The position numbers and the translations under genes were made by a program. Of a stretch of DNA of 45,777 nt, positions 25,969 to 33,566 are shown one piece after another. How positions within the stretch are numbered: position 1 is the first letter of the stretch; each line of letters begins with the position of its first letter. The notes beneath the pieces were generated by a model. The model saw nothing but the letters and a program-made list of their open reading frames with translations, was not told the origin of the DNA and searched no databases. This stretch comes from Desulfurococcales archaeon (GTDB lineage: Archaea; Thermoproteota; Thermoprotei_A; Sulfolobales; Fervidicoccaceae): NCBI GenBank assembly GCA_027048265.1, contig JALTXS010000102.1, forward strand, positions 1 to 45,777. The letters are read 5' to 3'.

Positions 25969-26487
25969 CTAGCCCCTTCCTCGTTTTCCTAGTATAACCT
26001 CTCTTGCCCTTTTTATTGAACCACTTATGCGTATAGGGATTATTAGGACTGGCTTGTCTTCAATGTTTCTCACATATGACAATGCAATTATCACTTTGTC
26101 CTTCCACAAGTGAGATACTCTGAGAACCCCATAGCCGGTACTGGGCTCGTATATGGCCAAGTACATCCTCGATAGAGACAGTCCATAGTCTCCATAAAGT
26201 CTGCTTATGGCGGTTTTGATAGCATTTTCAACATCACCATGACCTATGGGCTCTTGCGAGAGAAGCCTGAATACTATGTACCTTTTCCTCGGCTTTTTCT
26301 TGGCCTTCTTACTAAGGCTGGCCAGGGTTTCCACATTCTCCATTGATGACGCGATAAGCCCTTCTAGCCTTCCCACAATCTTAGCCAATTCCCTAGAACG
26401 TTGATACGCTACAATGGAATACGCTAGGGATATGGTAATTAGCAGGAGTATCACTACGAGTAGACCACTATCGGAGCCTGTGTTCAT
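25969..26487 (-). CDS. rnp2: RNase P protein subunit Pop5/Rnp2 with N-terminal membrane segment
   Basis: Protein component of archaeal RNase P, which matures tRNA 5' ends with Rpp30. The Pop5 core spans about residues 66-165 (KRYIVFRLLSQEP, GYGVLRVSHLWKDKVIIAL and LIIPIRISGSIKRAR). Unusually, residues 8-28 form one uninterrupted hydrophobic segment, followed by a charged linker (29-66) ending in the basic KKAKKKPRKR. ATG 26487 has AGGGTG upstream and lies 11 bases after the rnp3 stop, which supports the long form. An internal ATG at 26343 (Met49) would yield a soluble, ordinary-size Pop5. Confidence 0.82.
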   Translation of the reverse strand: MNTGSDSGLLVVILLLITISLAYSIVAYQRSRELAKIVGRLEGLIASSMENVETLASLSKKAKKKPRKRYIVFRLLSQEPIGHGDVENAIKTAISRLYGDYGLSLSRMYLAIYEPSTGYGVLRVSHLWKDKVIIALSYVRNIEDKPVLIIPIRISGSIKRAREVILGKRGRG

Positions 26488-26498
26488 CTCACAACACC

Positions 26499-27110
26499 CT
26501 AGTCACCATCCAGGTATGTTGGCCTTAGTCCTAGGAGGCCGTATCTTCCGTTGTTCACTATTTCCTGGAAAAGTGACCGTATATGGTAGGGGTGCCAGAC
26601 CTCGTTCCAGGAGAGAGCGTTGCTGTAAAGTACGAATGGTATGTCATATCTATAGACACGCTCAATTAGTGTCCTGAACCATCCATAGGAGCGTGGGTTT
26701 CTAAGTAGGACAGAAAGGTTAATTCCAATGACCGAATGCCCCGATTCAAGTAATGCTCGCTGGTTCCTGTCTATAACGTTCAATGTACGCCTGTTTACCT
26801 CCACTATTTTTACCCTTGGGTCCCTCGACATGGCTCTAAATGTGGCGATATTGACCGTCCTTCCAATAAACGTGGCACCAGGCGTCGTCTCCCTCGCCTT
26901 TGAGAGCTTTTTCTTAAACTCTTTTTCCGACAAAGCTTCTAGCACCACTACTTTGATAACATTTATTCCTTTATCCGTGAAAACCTGAGCTGTCTCGGGT
27001 AACCGAGTCGCCTCAATACCTACACATGTGTAGCCGGATCTCCTCATTATGCCAGCCATTTTGGAAGCCTCTAGCCTACTCTTAGGAGCCACCAGCTGGT
27101 CGCAGAACAT
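26499..27110 (-). CDS. rnp3: RNase P protein subunit Rpp30/Rnp3
   Basis: TIM-barrel-like protein of RNase P that forms a heterotetramer with Pop5. The 203 residues include TFIGRTVNIATFRAMSRDPRVKIVEV and VIGINLSVLLRN (partly quoted), typical of the p30 family, and an SYGWFRTLIERVYRYDIPFVL stretch read in pieces. ATG 27110 is chosen since GGTG lies six bases upstream; GTG 27122 and 27119 are also in frame. The order rnp3-rnp2-psmA is shared with many archaea. Confidence 0.9.
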   Translation of the reverse strand: MFCDQLVAPKSRLEASKMAGIMRRSGYTCVGIEATRLPETAQVFTDKGINVIKVVVLEALSEKEFKKKLSKARETTPGATFIGRTVNIATFRAMSRDPRVKIVEVNRRTLNVIDRNQRALLESGHSVIGINLSVLLRNPRSYGWFRTLIERVYRYDIPFVLYSNALSWNEVWHPYHIRSLFQEIVNNGRYGLLGLRPTYLDGD

Positions 27111-27132
27111 TATATGCACCACTAGGGATGCC

Positions 27133-27606
27133 TTAAGATCGCGTGTTCATAATCCCCTTATCATTAAGCATTTTCCTAAGACTCCGCTGGTCCCTGAACC
27201 TTATGGTAATCTTAACAGACTCGTCACCGTCCCATAGTATGAAACGGCCCGATAACAGATACTGCTTATGAAGCCTGAGGTGCAGTACATTGTTTCCCTG
27301 TATTCTCTGTTCTATGGTTGCTCTTAAGAGAGAAAGCGATGTCGGCTCCAGCTTTCGCATTATCTCCCCCAACACCCTAGCGGCGTCACTATCCTCAAAT
27401 ACAACCCTGTAGTATGTTATTGGATTCCCGTGGTGACCCGAATGCTCCTGCTTTTCTAAAACCATTTTCCCCCTAAGTTCACGGGGAACTATTCTTTCAA
27501 TGACTTTAACAACTTTAACGGGATCTTCTGTCGCATGCTTTATTGCTGTAATCTCTATCCTCGCGACTCCCCTTATCTCAACCTGGCTATCTCTCTCCTT
27601 ATTCAA
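27133..27606 (-). CDS. Predicted exosome-associated RNA-binding protein (COG1325-like)
   Basis: A roughly 160-residue protein with the layout of the archaeal RNA-binding family found beside rpp30 and rpl15e (COG1325, predicted dsRBD-like fold). Visible features are IEITAIKHATEDPVKVVKVI, a His/Gly-rich EHSGHHGNPITYYRVVFED stretch and a C-terminal helix with RDQRSLRKMLND. TTG 27606 is preferred because GGAAGGGG precedes it by six bases; GTG 27627 is the alternative and has no such site. Family assignment rests on pattern and gene order. Confidence 0.75.
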   Translation of the reverse strand: MNKERDSQVEIRGVARIEITAIKHATEDPVKVVKVIERIVPRELRGKMVLEKQEHSGHHGNPITYYRVVFEDSDAARVLGEIMRKLEPTSLSLLRATIEQRIQGNNVLHLRLHKQYLLSGRFILWDGDESVKITIRFRDQRSLRKMLNDKGIMNTRS

Positions 27607-27769
27607 CGTATGCCCCTTCCTCGTCACATGGTAACAGTCTTTACATAATTCGCATGAACCTGTACAAAGTTTTTAATCCCATACCCTTTTCTAAATCATG
27701 AACATCTGAGAATGATACCCAAGGATTCTACCATACGTTGTTAAGCTTATCTTGATGAGTAAGTCTCTT

Positions 27770-27790
27770 AGGTTATCCTACAGGATACCT
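27770..27790. repeat. Imperfect palindrome in the S15 to RNA-binding-protein gap
   Basis: AGGT-(T)-ATCCT-AC-AGGAT-ACCT: nine paired positions with one bulged T. It is in the 305-base gap 27607-27911, which otherwise holds a short GGGT/ACCC repeat near 27839-27854 and a TATA-like AAAAACTT near 27670 for the COG1325-like gene. No gene or tRNA is visible in the gap. Confidence 0.45.
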
Positions 27791-27911
27791 CCATTTTCTA
27801 GGCATTCGAGGGAGAGCATCTGGTATATTGATTACTGATGGGTGGAGGCAGACCCGCTTTGGCCATCCTTCGCAAAACTGGGCTTTACATTAAATGTAGT
27901 TAAAGCAAGTT

Positions 27912-28370
27912 TTAGAAGGCTGTAGAGACGAGCAGGCGAGCCATCTCAGGGTCGTATTTCCAGTCTTTGGGCAGTCTTCCTACCCTTACGTAGTACTTTC
28001 CTAGCCTCCTTATTTTAGATTCTATTTCCTGGAGTCCTTTCATAGCGTTCTTATCCTTAGGATGTTCTTCAAGGTGCCTTCTAAGGTTCACGGCTCTCTT
28101 CATCAGGTTAAACAGGTCCTCTGGTATCGGTTGCAGCAGGCCTTTTTCCTCTAGTATCTGGGTTATTGTCTTCCCTGTTATTGGCTTTACAAGGGGTATG
28201 CCGTACTGATCCCTGAGTATGATCCCTATCATTGATGGCGTGTAGCCTTTTTTAGCGAGCTCCGCAACAAGGTCCTCTATTTCCTCTGGTTCGAATTTGA
28301 CCCACTTTGGTATGCCTACCCTTGCCGGTCTAGTGCTTTGGGATTTGCCCTTCTTTTTCTTCTTGTTCAT
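27912..28370 (-). CDS. rps15: Ribosomal protein S15 (uS15)
   Basis: Small-subunit protein that binds 16S rRNA early in assembly. The archaeal/eukaryotic form is clear: PKWVKFEPEEIEDLVAELAK, MIGIILRDQYGIPLVK and HLEEHPKDKNAMKGLQEIES. ATG 28370 gives 152 residues starting MNKKKKKGKSQSTRPAR, matching the basic N-terminus of the family; AAGGTG lies upstream. The open frame continues 40 codons further but that part overlaps the ITPase gene and is not S15-like. Confidence 0.96.
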   Translation of the reverse strand: MNKKKKKGKSQSTRPARVGIPKWVKFEPEEIEDLVAELAKKGYTPSMIGIILRDQYGIPLVKPITGKTITQILEEKGLLQPIPEDLFNLMKRAVNLRRHLEEHPKDKNAMKGLQEIESKIRRLGKYYVRVGRLPKDWKYDPEMARLLVSTAF

Positions 28371-28438
28371 GCTCAGAGCACCTTTTATGATACCCTCTGA
28401 GGCCTGTAATGTTTTGGTCATGGAGGGGATTAATAACC

Positions 28439-29071
28439 TTACTTGGAACCCGCGTGACGGGTGCTTCCCTGCATGAGGGTTTTTAGCCATTGGGCTAGCT
28501 TTCTAAACGCCTGCGACCTGTGACTGTACAGGTTTTTCTCGCTGATGCTCATTTCAGCGAAGGTTTTTCCTGCCCCATCAGGTTCGAATATGGGGTCGAA
28601 ACCAAATCCCCTGTTTCCCCTGATTTGCCGCGCTATTATGCCATCCACCCTCCCTTTGAACACTTTTTCGTAAGGGGGTATGATTACCGCAATGGCAGTC
28701 TCGAAGTAGGCACTACGATCGCTGGAGTCCTCCATGAGCTTTAATATGCCAGATAGCCCGAGCTTCTCAAATACGTAGCTGCTATAAGGTCCTGGGAAGC
28801 CTCTCAGCGCCTTGACGAATAGACCCGAGTCCTCGACTAAGAGAGGGTGTCTCACTATACTATAGGCATGCCTCGCCGCAAAAAGGGCTATCTTGTCGAG
28901 TCTCTCGGATTGTATTTCGAGCTTCTCGACTTCTATAGGATGAAACTCCAGCGTTTCCGGGGGAAGTTCTCTTTCCAGTACTTCCCGAGCTTCTTCATAC
29001 TTGTTTCTGTTACCTGTCACAAAATATAACGTCAAAGTTTTCCCAATTGGCCTAAGCCTGTTAGGCTCCAA
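28439..29071 (-). CDS. XTP/dITP diphosphatase (Ham1/RdgB family)
   Basis: Removes non-canonical purine nucleoside triphosphates by hydrolysis to the monophosphate. Family motifs are FVTGNRNKYEEA (substrate loop), VEDSGLFV and the FGFDPIFEPDG signature, with SHRSQAFRKL at the C-terminus. TTG 29071 is chosen because GGAGG precedes it by seven bases; this start overlaps the end of bud32 by 11 bases. It gives 210 residues. The open frame extends further upstream inside bud32 but is not conserved. Confidence 0.94.
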   Translation of the reverse strand: MEPNRLRPIGKTLTLYFVTGNRNKYEEAREVLERELPPETLEFHPIEVEKLEIQSERLDKIALFAARHAYSIVRHPLLVEDSGLFVKALRGFPGPYSSYVFEKLGLSGILKLMEDSSDRSAYFETAIAVIIPPYEKVFKGRVDGIIARQIRGNRGFGFDPIFEPDGAGKTFAEMSISEKNLYSHRSQAFRKLAQWLKTLMQGSTRHAGSK

Positions 29072-29735
29072 GACTTTTCCTCCTCTCAGCCACGTACCTT
29101 CCCATAAGAGATAGTTTCCTATATCTTGCCATAATGTTGTCAAGGTCCCTCAGGCCATCGGTATAGCATTCAATGAACTTTTCCATAATACTCTCCCTCA
29201 GCATTGGATGCGTGCTGACAACTGCTCGTTCTAGGACCCTTATATCAGTGGCCTTATCCTCCGGTCTTCTGCTTTTGAAAGCCAGTCCAAAGTCCAAGAG
29301 GTAGATGCGGCCCTGGTACTTACTTCTTATAAAATTGGATGTAGTCAAATCCCCATGTATTATATCAGTATTATGAAGTCTCTTGACTATCTCGCCCATT
29401 GTACAGGCAAGGACTCCCACATTGTCAGGTTCTTCGTCAATAACATCCCTGAGAAGGCGGCCTTCAATGTATTTGACTACAAGTATCCCGTTTTCACTAT
29501 CAATGTAAAGGGGGAGGGGGACGTGAACGCCTGCCATTCTAGCCTCTATCAACAATGAGGCCTCGCGTATGGTTCTCGTCTTAATAAGCCTACGGGTGAG
29601 CCTAGGGTCCATGTATTTCTTGGGAAACCTGTGCTTCAGGACAGCCTTTATGCCCAAGTAGTCGGTAAGGTAAAGATTCGACTCAGCCCCCCATGAAAGC
29701 GGCTCTAGTTCGAACGGCCATTTTGGTTTCTCCAA
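29061..29735 (-). CDS. bud32: KEOPS kinase/ATPase subunit Bud32
   Basis: Small atypical kinase (piD261) that activates Kae1 in KEOPS for t6A synthesis. Sequence shows GAESNLYL in place of the Gly loop, the ATP-binding AVLKHRFPKKY lysine, catalytic HGDLTTSNF and the metal-binding DFGLAF, with no substrate-binding lobe, all standard for Bud32. Length 224 from TTG 29735, preceded by GGTGGAT. Its start overlaps the kae1 3' end by 31 bases, so the two are coupled but not fused, unlike in some euryarchaea. Confidence 0.96.
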   Translation of the reverse strand: MEKPKWPFELEPLSWGAESNLYLTDYLGIKAVLKHRFPKKYMDPRLTRRLIKTRTIREASLLIEARMAGVHVPLPLYIDSENGILVVKYIEGRLLRDVIDEEPDNVGVLACTMGEIVKRLHNTDIIHGDLTTSNFIRSKYQGRIYLLDFGLAFKSRRPEDKATDIRVLERAVVSTHPMLRESIMEKFIECYTDGLRDLDNIMARYRKLSLMGRYVAERRKSLGA

Positions 29736-30760
29736 GGCACATCCACCTCATCAGGTCTCCAGCGCTGATTTATCACTGCCTCAGAGGGCTCCATTACTAT
29801 GTTATTGAGATACGCGAGAACCCCGGCCCACGCTATCATTGCTCCATTGTCTCCAGCGAATTTGCGGGGGACGTTGTAGAATGAAGCCCCCCTGGCCTCC
29901 GCCATGAGTTTTGTTTTCTTATCTAGAATACTGCTTGCGGATACTCCTCCTGTAAGGAGTACCTGTTTTTTCCTAGTGTGGGCCAGCCCCCTTTCCGCGA
30001 CTTCGAGTATCATTGAGAAGCTTATCTCAACAAGGCTGTAGCATACATCCTCTAGCTTTGCCCCTTGTTTGAGTGCATTAAGTGCGGCTGTTAGAAGGCC
30101 TGAGTAGGAGACGTCCTGGCCCTTTACTATGTAGGGTAATTCGAGGAGCTTCTTCTCCCTGGACCTGAGTGCACACAGGTCGACCACGTGCTCACCTTGG
30201 GATATGTAGGGCGGCGCCAGACCCGCCTCCCTCGCAAATACATCCCTTAGATTACCTAATGCTATATCGAGTGTCTCTCCGAATACGCGGTATCTCCCAT
30301 CCTTGTAGGCTATTATACTGGTGTTTCCACCCGATACGTATATTACTAACGGGTCCTCAAAACCGGAGAGAAGGTTACCGATCTCTATATGCGCAATTGC
30401 ATGGTTTACAGGGACGAGTGGTTTCTCATAGTAAGCTGAAAGAGCACGAGCTACTGTAGCACCCACCCTGAGACAGGGTCCCAGTCCAGGGCCTAGGGCC
30501 ACAGCTATAGCGTTTATATCATTCATCGTGATGCCAGCTTCCTTCAGGGCAGCACTTATTACTGATGGGGCGTTCTCTGCGATAAACCTAGAAGCTTCCC
30601 TAGGGTGGATGCCTCCCATAACTGGGGTGTATCTTTTGTACTGGTTAGCAAGAATGTAGGGAGGCCTGTTACGGGCTATACCCACTCCTATTGTGTGAGC
30701 AGTCGACTCTATTCCGAGAACTGTTACTTCCTTGTCTCTAAGAATTCTGTGTAACCACAT
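29705..30760 (-). CDS. kae1: KEOPS catalytic subunit Kae1
   Basis: Threonylcarbamoyl transferase (TsaD/Kae1 family) that forms t6A37. ASKHA fold begins with VLGIESTAHTIGVGI; the metal-binding VNHAIAHIEIG motif and the nucleotide-binding YVSGGNTSI and LTGGVSASS loops are clear. ATG 30760 gives 351 residues starting MWLHRILRDKE, which adds about ten residues before the usual start and overlaps S27ae by 37 bases. No better start codon exists; a non-AUG start nearer VTVLGIES cannot be excluded. Confidence 0.95.
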   Translation of the reverse strand: MWLHRILRDKEVTVLGIESTAHTIGVGIARNRPPYILANQYKRYTPVMGGIHPREASRFIAENAPSVISAALKEAGITMNDINAIAVALGPGLGPCLRVGATVARALSAYYEKPLVPVNHAIAHIEIGNLLSGFEDPLVIYVSGGNTSIIAYKDGRYRVFGETLDIALGNLRDVFAREAGLAPPYISQGEHVVDLCALRSREKKLLELPYIVKGQDVSYSGLLTAALNALKQGAKLEDVCYSLVEISFSMILEVAERGLAHTRKKQVLLTGGVSASSILDKKTKLMAEARGASFYNVPRKFAGDNGAMIAWAGVLAYLNNIVMEPSEAVINQRWRPDEVDVPWRNQNGRSN

Positions 30761-30894
30761 GCTCCACAGTGCCACCTTGGCACGGGTTTTTTGTGATACG
30801 CCATTATACTGCCACATCGGGGACACTTTTTATTCTTGAGCTTTATAGTACCAGTGCTGTAATCGTACTCGTATAGTTTGTGCACATGGGCCAT
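30724..30894 (-). CDS. rps27ae: Ribosomal protein S27Ae (eS31)
   Basis: Zinc-binding small-subunit protein of 56 residues. Zinc ligands are Cys24-Cys27 (CPRC) and Cys43-Cys46 (CGAC). The eukaryotic ubiquitin fusion is absent, as in other archaea. ATG 30894 has GGTGATAGG directly upstream; GTG 30912 would overlap the S24e stop and is unlikely. The gene pair S24e-S27ae is conserved. Confidence 0.96.
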   Translation of the reverse strand: MAHVHKLYEYDYSTGTIKLKNKKCPRCGSIMAYHKKPVPRWHCGACGYTEFLETRK

Positions 30895-30904
30895 TCCTAT
30901 CACC

Positions 30905-31258
30905 CTACCCACTCTTCTCTGCCTCTTCTATCTCTTCCTCTAGTGTTTTGTTTCTCTCAATAACATACTTGGGTTCGAACAACTGTGCTTTTTCGATAGT
31001 ATCATAGACATTGACAATGGCATTGGACACGCCTATACCGTATTCCGTTTCCAGTTTTCTTATAAACAACTTCTTATACTCTACGCCAAGCTTCTCAGCT
31101 AGCTTAACCCTCACATCAGGTATAGGGGGCGTACCTTTTCCCACGTGATATACCTTGATCACATACTCTCTTCGACCCACGACCCTATTGTCCTTCTCCT
31201 CAACTATCTCCGCCGTCATGTCGTCGCCGATGTCGATTATTTTTCTAGTTGCCTGCAA
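30905..31258 (-). CDS. rps24e: Ribosomal protein S24e (eS24)
   Basis: Small-subunit protein of 117 residues, with EYVIKVYHVGKGTPPIPDVR and VRVKLAEKLGVE following the family pattern and an acidic C-terminal tail. TTG 31258 follows GGTGGA by five bases. It is the first gene of the run S24e-S27ae-kae1-bud32-ITPase and has a TATA-like box upstream. Confidence 0.95.
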   Translation of the reverse strand: MQATRKIIDIGDDMTAEIVEEKDNRVVGRREYVIKVYHVGKGTPPIPDVRVKLAEKLGVEYKKLFIRKLETEYGIGVSNAIVNVYDTIEKAQLFEPKYVIERNKTLEEEIEEAEKSG

Positions 31259-31313
31259 GGTCGTCCACCTACTCCCGAGATCTCGACCAACCCATAGTAT
31301 CCACCTTGATAAG

Positions 31314-31326
31314 GATTATAATAATT
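31314..31326 (-). promoter_or_regulatory. Probable promoter of rps24e
   Basis: Minus-strand AATTATTATAATC, a TATA-like box about 60 bases before the TTG of rps24e, predicting a leader of about 30 bases. The palindrome at 31329-31345 lies immediately upstream of it. Confidence 0.5.
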
Positions 31327-31328
31327 TC

Positions 31329-31345
31329 CTCCAAATAGTTTGGAG
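31329..31345. promoter_or_regulatory. Perfect 7-bp inverted repeat between divergent ribosomal genes
   Basis: CTCCAAA-TAG-TTTGGAG: seven matched pairs with a three-base centre. It is midway between the TATA-like boxes for rps24e (31314-31326) and rpl15e (about 31353-31362), the position of an archaeal activator or repressor site. Its protein partner is unknown. Confidence 0.55.
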
Positions 31346-31352
31346 ACGCTAA

Positions 31353-31362
31353 CATTAATAAT
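31353..31362 (+). promoter_or_regulatory. Possible promoter of rpl15e
   Basis: CATTAATAAT is the best TATA-like element before the L15e gene. A start near 31387 would give a leader of roughly 40 bases to the TTG at 31429. Match to consensus is modest. Confidence 0.35.
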
Positions 31363-31428
31363 GCCTCGACATGCTTACCAATGAACAGTCAAGTGACGGT
31401 AGAGGAAACATCACTACGGTGGATCGCC

Positions 31429-32106
31429 TTGACCAACTCCATGTACCACTACATTGCAGAAGCCTGGAAGCGCCCCTATGAGGGTGAGCATAAGGAGCTC
31501 ATGAAACAGCGGCTAATAAAATGGAGGAGAGAGCCAGCGGTAGTAAGGGTTGAACGACCCACACGACTAGACAGGGCCAGAAGTCTTGGGTACAAGGCCA
31601 AGCAGGGAATTATAGTAGTCAGAGTGAGGGTGAGAAAGGGGGGGATGAGGAAGGAGAGACCCAACAAGGGCAGGAGACCCAAGAGAATGGGCGTTTACGG
31701 ATACAGCCCGGCTAAAAGCCTGAGGCTCATAGCTGAAGAGAGGGCTGCTAGAAAGTATCCTAACCTCGAAGTCTTGAACAGCTACTATGTTGGAGAAGAT
31801 GGCAATTATAAGTGGTTTGAAGTAATACTTGTCGACCCTCATCATCCTGCGATTAAGAGTGATCCCGAGCTTAAATGGATTACAAGGAAAGTGCACAAGG
31901 GAAGAGTGTTTAGAGGCCTGACCAGTGCCGGTAAGAAGATGAGAGGCCTTAGGAAATCGCGTGGTCTAAAAGGCACTATTAAGCACAAGTTCAAAAAGAA
32001 ACTTAAAGAAAGAAGACTGAAGAAACGCCACGAGGCTAGTCGTGGGGCCCGCCTAATTGCTCCTGAAGATATCCTTAGAAAGTATCACAAAGATGACTTG
32101 CAGTAA
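31429..32106 (+). CDS. rpl15e: Ribosomal protein L15e (eL15)
   Basis: Large-subunit protein, 225 residues and strongly basic. Family motifs: MYHYIAEAWKRPYEG, RREPAVVRVERPTRLDRAR and GYKAKQGIIVVRVRVRKGG. TTG 31429 is chosen because GGTGGATC lies just upstream and the protein then starts MTNSMYHYIAEAWKRP, matching other archaeal L15e. ATG 31381 would add 16 residues without family support. In many archaea this gene heads the RNase P/exosome superoperon; here it is detached and divergent. Confidence 0.97.
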   Translation: MTNSMYHYIAEAWKRPYEGEHKELMKQRLIKWRREPAVVRVERPTRLDRARSLGYKAKQGIIVVRVRVRKGGMRKERPNKGRRPKRMGVYGYSPAKSLRLIAEERAARKYPNLEVLNSYYVGEDGNYKWFEVILVDPHHPAIKSDPELKWITRKVHKGRVFRGLTSAGKKMRGLRKSRGLKGTIKHKFKKKLKERRLKKRHEASRGARLIAPEDILRKYHKDDLQ

Positions 32107-32376
32107 ACTTTACTACTCTAGAAATATTTTAGCTTAATAACCACCACCCTCGTGTATCTCGCAGCTACTGTTTCTCGTCATTCAGAAACCCAGACACCAA
32201 TAGTTGTTTATTACGTCTCTCTCTTTTTATCTGAAGCTGCCTATGGGTTGTTCTACTTTATTGTTGTTCAAGTACATTCACCGAGAAAATAATAACTGTA
32301 ATAAAGTGCATTAGAAATGGCTTGTAACAATCAAAACACGTTTCCAGAAGTTGTAACAGATTTTAAGGAGGCTGGG
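32107..32376 (+). other. Gene-free stretch upstream of the Cdc45-like gene
   Basis: 270 bases after L15e. It has T-rich stretches suitable for termination near 32125 and 32221-32226, and AT-rich sequence around 32285-32310 that may contain the promoter for the next operon. No open frame, tRNA or C/D box pair is visible. Confidence 0.4.
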
Positions 32377-32459
32377 GTGTCACGACTGTAGGGCTTGTTG
32401 AGTCGCAGCTCGGAGTCATAGGTAACAAGTTATCTCAGCTCCTCAGCAAGCATGGAGAG

Positions 32460-33566
32460 TTGAATCTAACATCTATACCCTCGTTCGACCATTATCTTTC
32501 TTCGCTTGTTCTTCAATCAATCTTGGCTGAGAAGAGTATCGAGTCCCAGATTGAGCTATCATATAATTCCCCCCATTTGAAGGACAATGTTCCCCATCTC
32601 ATGGTGGGCTTTAACAAAACCAAGCCGGAGCCAAGTAGCATAACGTTGAGAATAAATGGGGAGGTTTTGGTGGCTAAGCCTGGTATACCTGTATCGGCGT
32701 CAATGCTTGTCTTAGTAGAAGGAATAAGTATATTGGGTGAGGTCCACCGGAGTCTGCTTGCAGCGTCAACTATTTCCGGTGATAAGCTATTCAGGGATCC
32801 TAGCAACCTAGACAAGTTCAACGAGCACTCGTCCCAAAGTGTAGAGTTGTGGGGGAAGTTTCTCGCCTTTTTCGCTAGTGAAGGCTACAATGTTGCGGAC
32901 TCTCTGTACGCTACTTCCTTTCCTTACTTGCCCAACATAACCGGTGTGAGATCTGGCGATGTTTTGAAGATGTTGGAGAACACGGGCATCAGTAGCGGGA
33001 AAAGCCTGACTGAAATAACGAGTGAGGAGGGCAAGAGGCTTGTCGAGGAGGTTCTGAAGAACATTAACAAGAAAGCGAAAAAGATAGTGGCTTCTAACTC
33101 CTTGGTATCCTACCTGCCAATGGTCAAGGTCCAGGGTAGACGGATAGACCTCAGAGAAATTGCTGCATCCCTAGCTATACTCGCCGAACTTAGCCTTGGA
33201 ACGATATTAGACTGTATGGCACGTAACACTATCAAGGTTCTTTTAGAAGAATACTACTACTCGCTCAACCTTATAGCAAATATTGTGGAGGACATATTGG
33301 AGAGAAAGAGCCTTGTATACAAGGGTAATATAGTAGTAATAGAAGAACCTCCTCGTGGACCTGATATGTTTCCCTTCAGTTACGTCTCATCAGCTTTGGA
33401 ATTCCTCGGGTACTTGGACCAGGCACAGTTGCTGGCAGCGGAAGACGACGGGGTCATTGTAACCAACAAGTATGAAGCGTGGAAGCACAGGTCCAGTGTG
33501 CCACTAAATAAGTTCACCCAGATAGACCATACATTGATAACTGTCCGCCCACAGGGGGAGGTTTAA
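32460..33566 (+). CDS. Probable inactivated RecJ/DHH protein, Cdc45-like (RecJdbh type)
   Basis: The 368-residue frame resembles a RecJ/DHH protein with lost catalytic residues. IPSFDHYLSSLVLQSIL aligns with motif I (HxDADGIxSAAIL), and VSASMLVLVEGISILGEV followed by a small-residue helix resembles the PASVLAYLL region. Placement next to a Pcc1-like gene and S3Ae is where archaeal recJ-type genes lie, and crenarchaeal RecJdbh is a GINS partner and Cdc45 counterpart. The coding signal reaches upstream to about 32388 (VGLVESQLGVIGNKLSQLL), but that part has no ATG, GTG or TTG in frame. TTG 32460 is the first standard start. See the finding on the 5' end. Confidence 0.6.
   Translation: MNLTSIPSFDHYLSSLVLQSILAEKSIESQIELSYNSPHLKDNVPHLMVGFNKTKPEPSSITLRINGEVLVAKPGIPVSASMLVLVEGISILGEVHRSLLAASTISGDKLFRDPSNLDKFNEHSSQSVELWGKFLAFFASEGYNVADSLYATSFPYLPNITGVRSGDVLKMLENTGISSGKSLTEITSEEGKRLVEEVLKNINKKAKKIVASNSLVSYLPMVKVQGRRIDLREIAASLAILAELSLGTILDCMARNTIKVLLEEYYYSLNLIANIVEDILERKSLVYKGNIVVIEEPPRGPDMFPFSYVSSALEFLGYLDQAQLLAAEDDGVIVTNKYEAWKHRSSVPLNKFTQIDHTLITVRPQGEV

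Noticed and set aside
27753..27838. TGATGA and CTGA on the plus strand as a second C/D sRNA
   Set aside because: Spacing is 86 bases, no complementary flanks, no internal D'/C' and no TATA box at a suitable distance.
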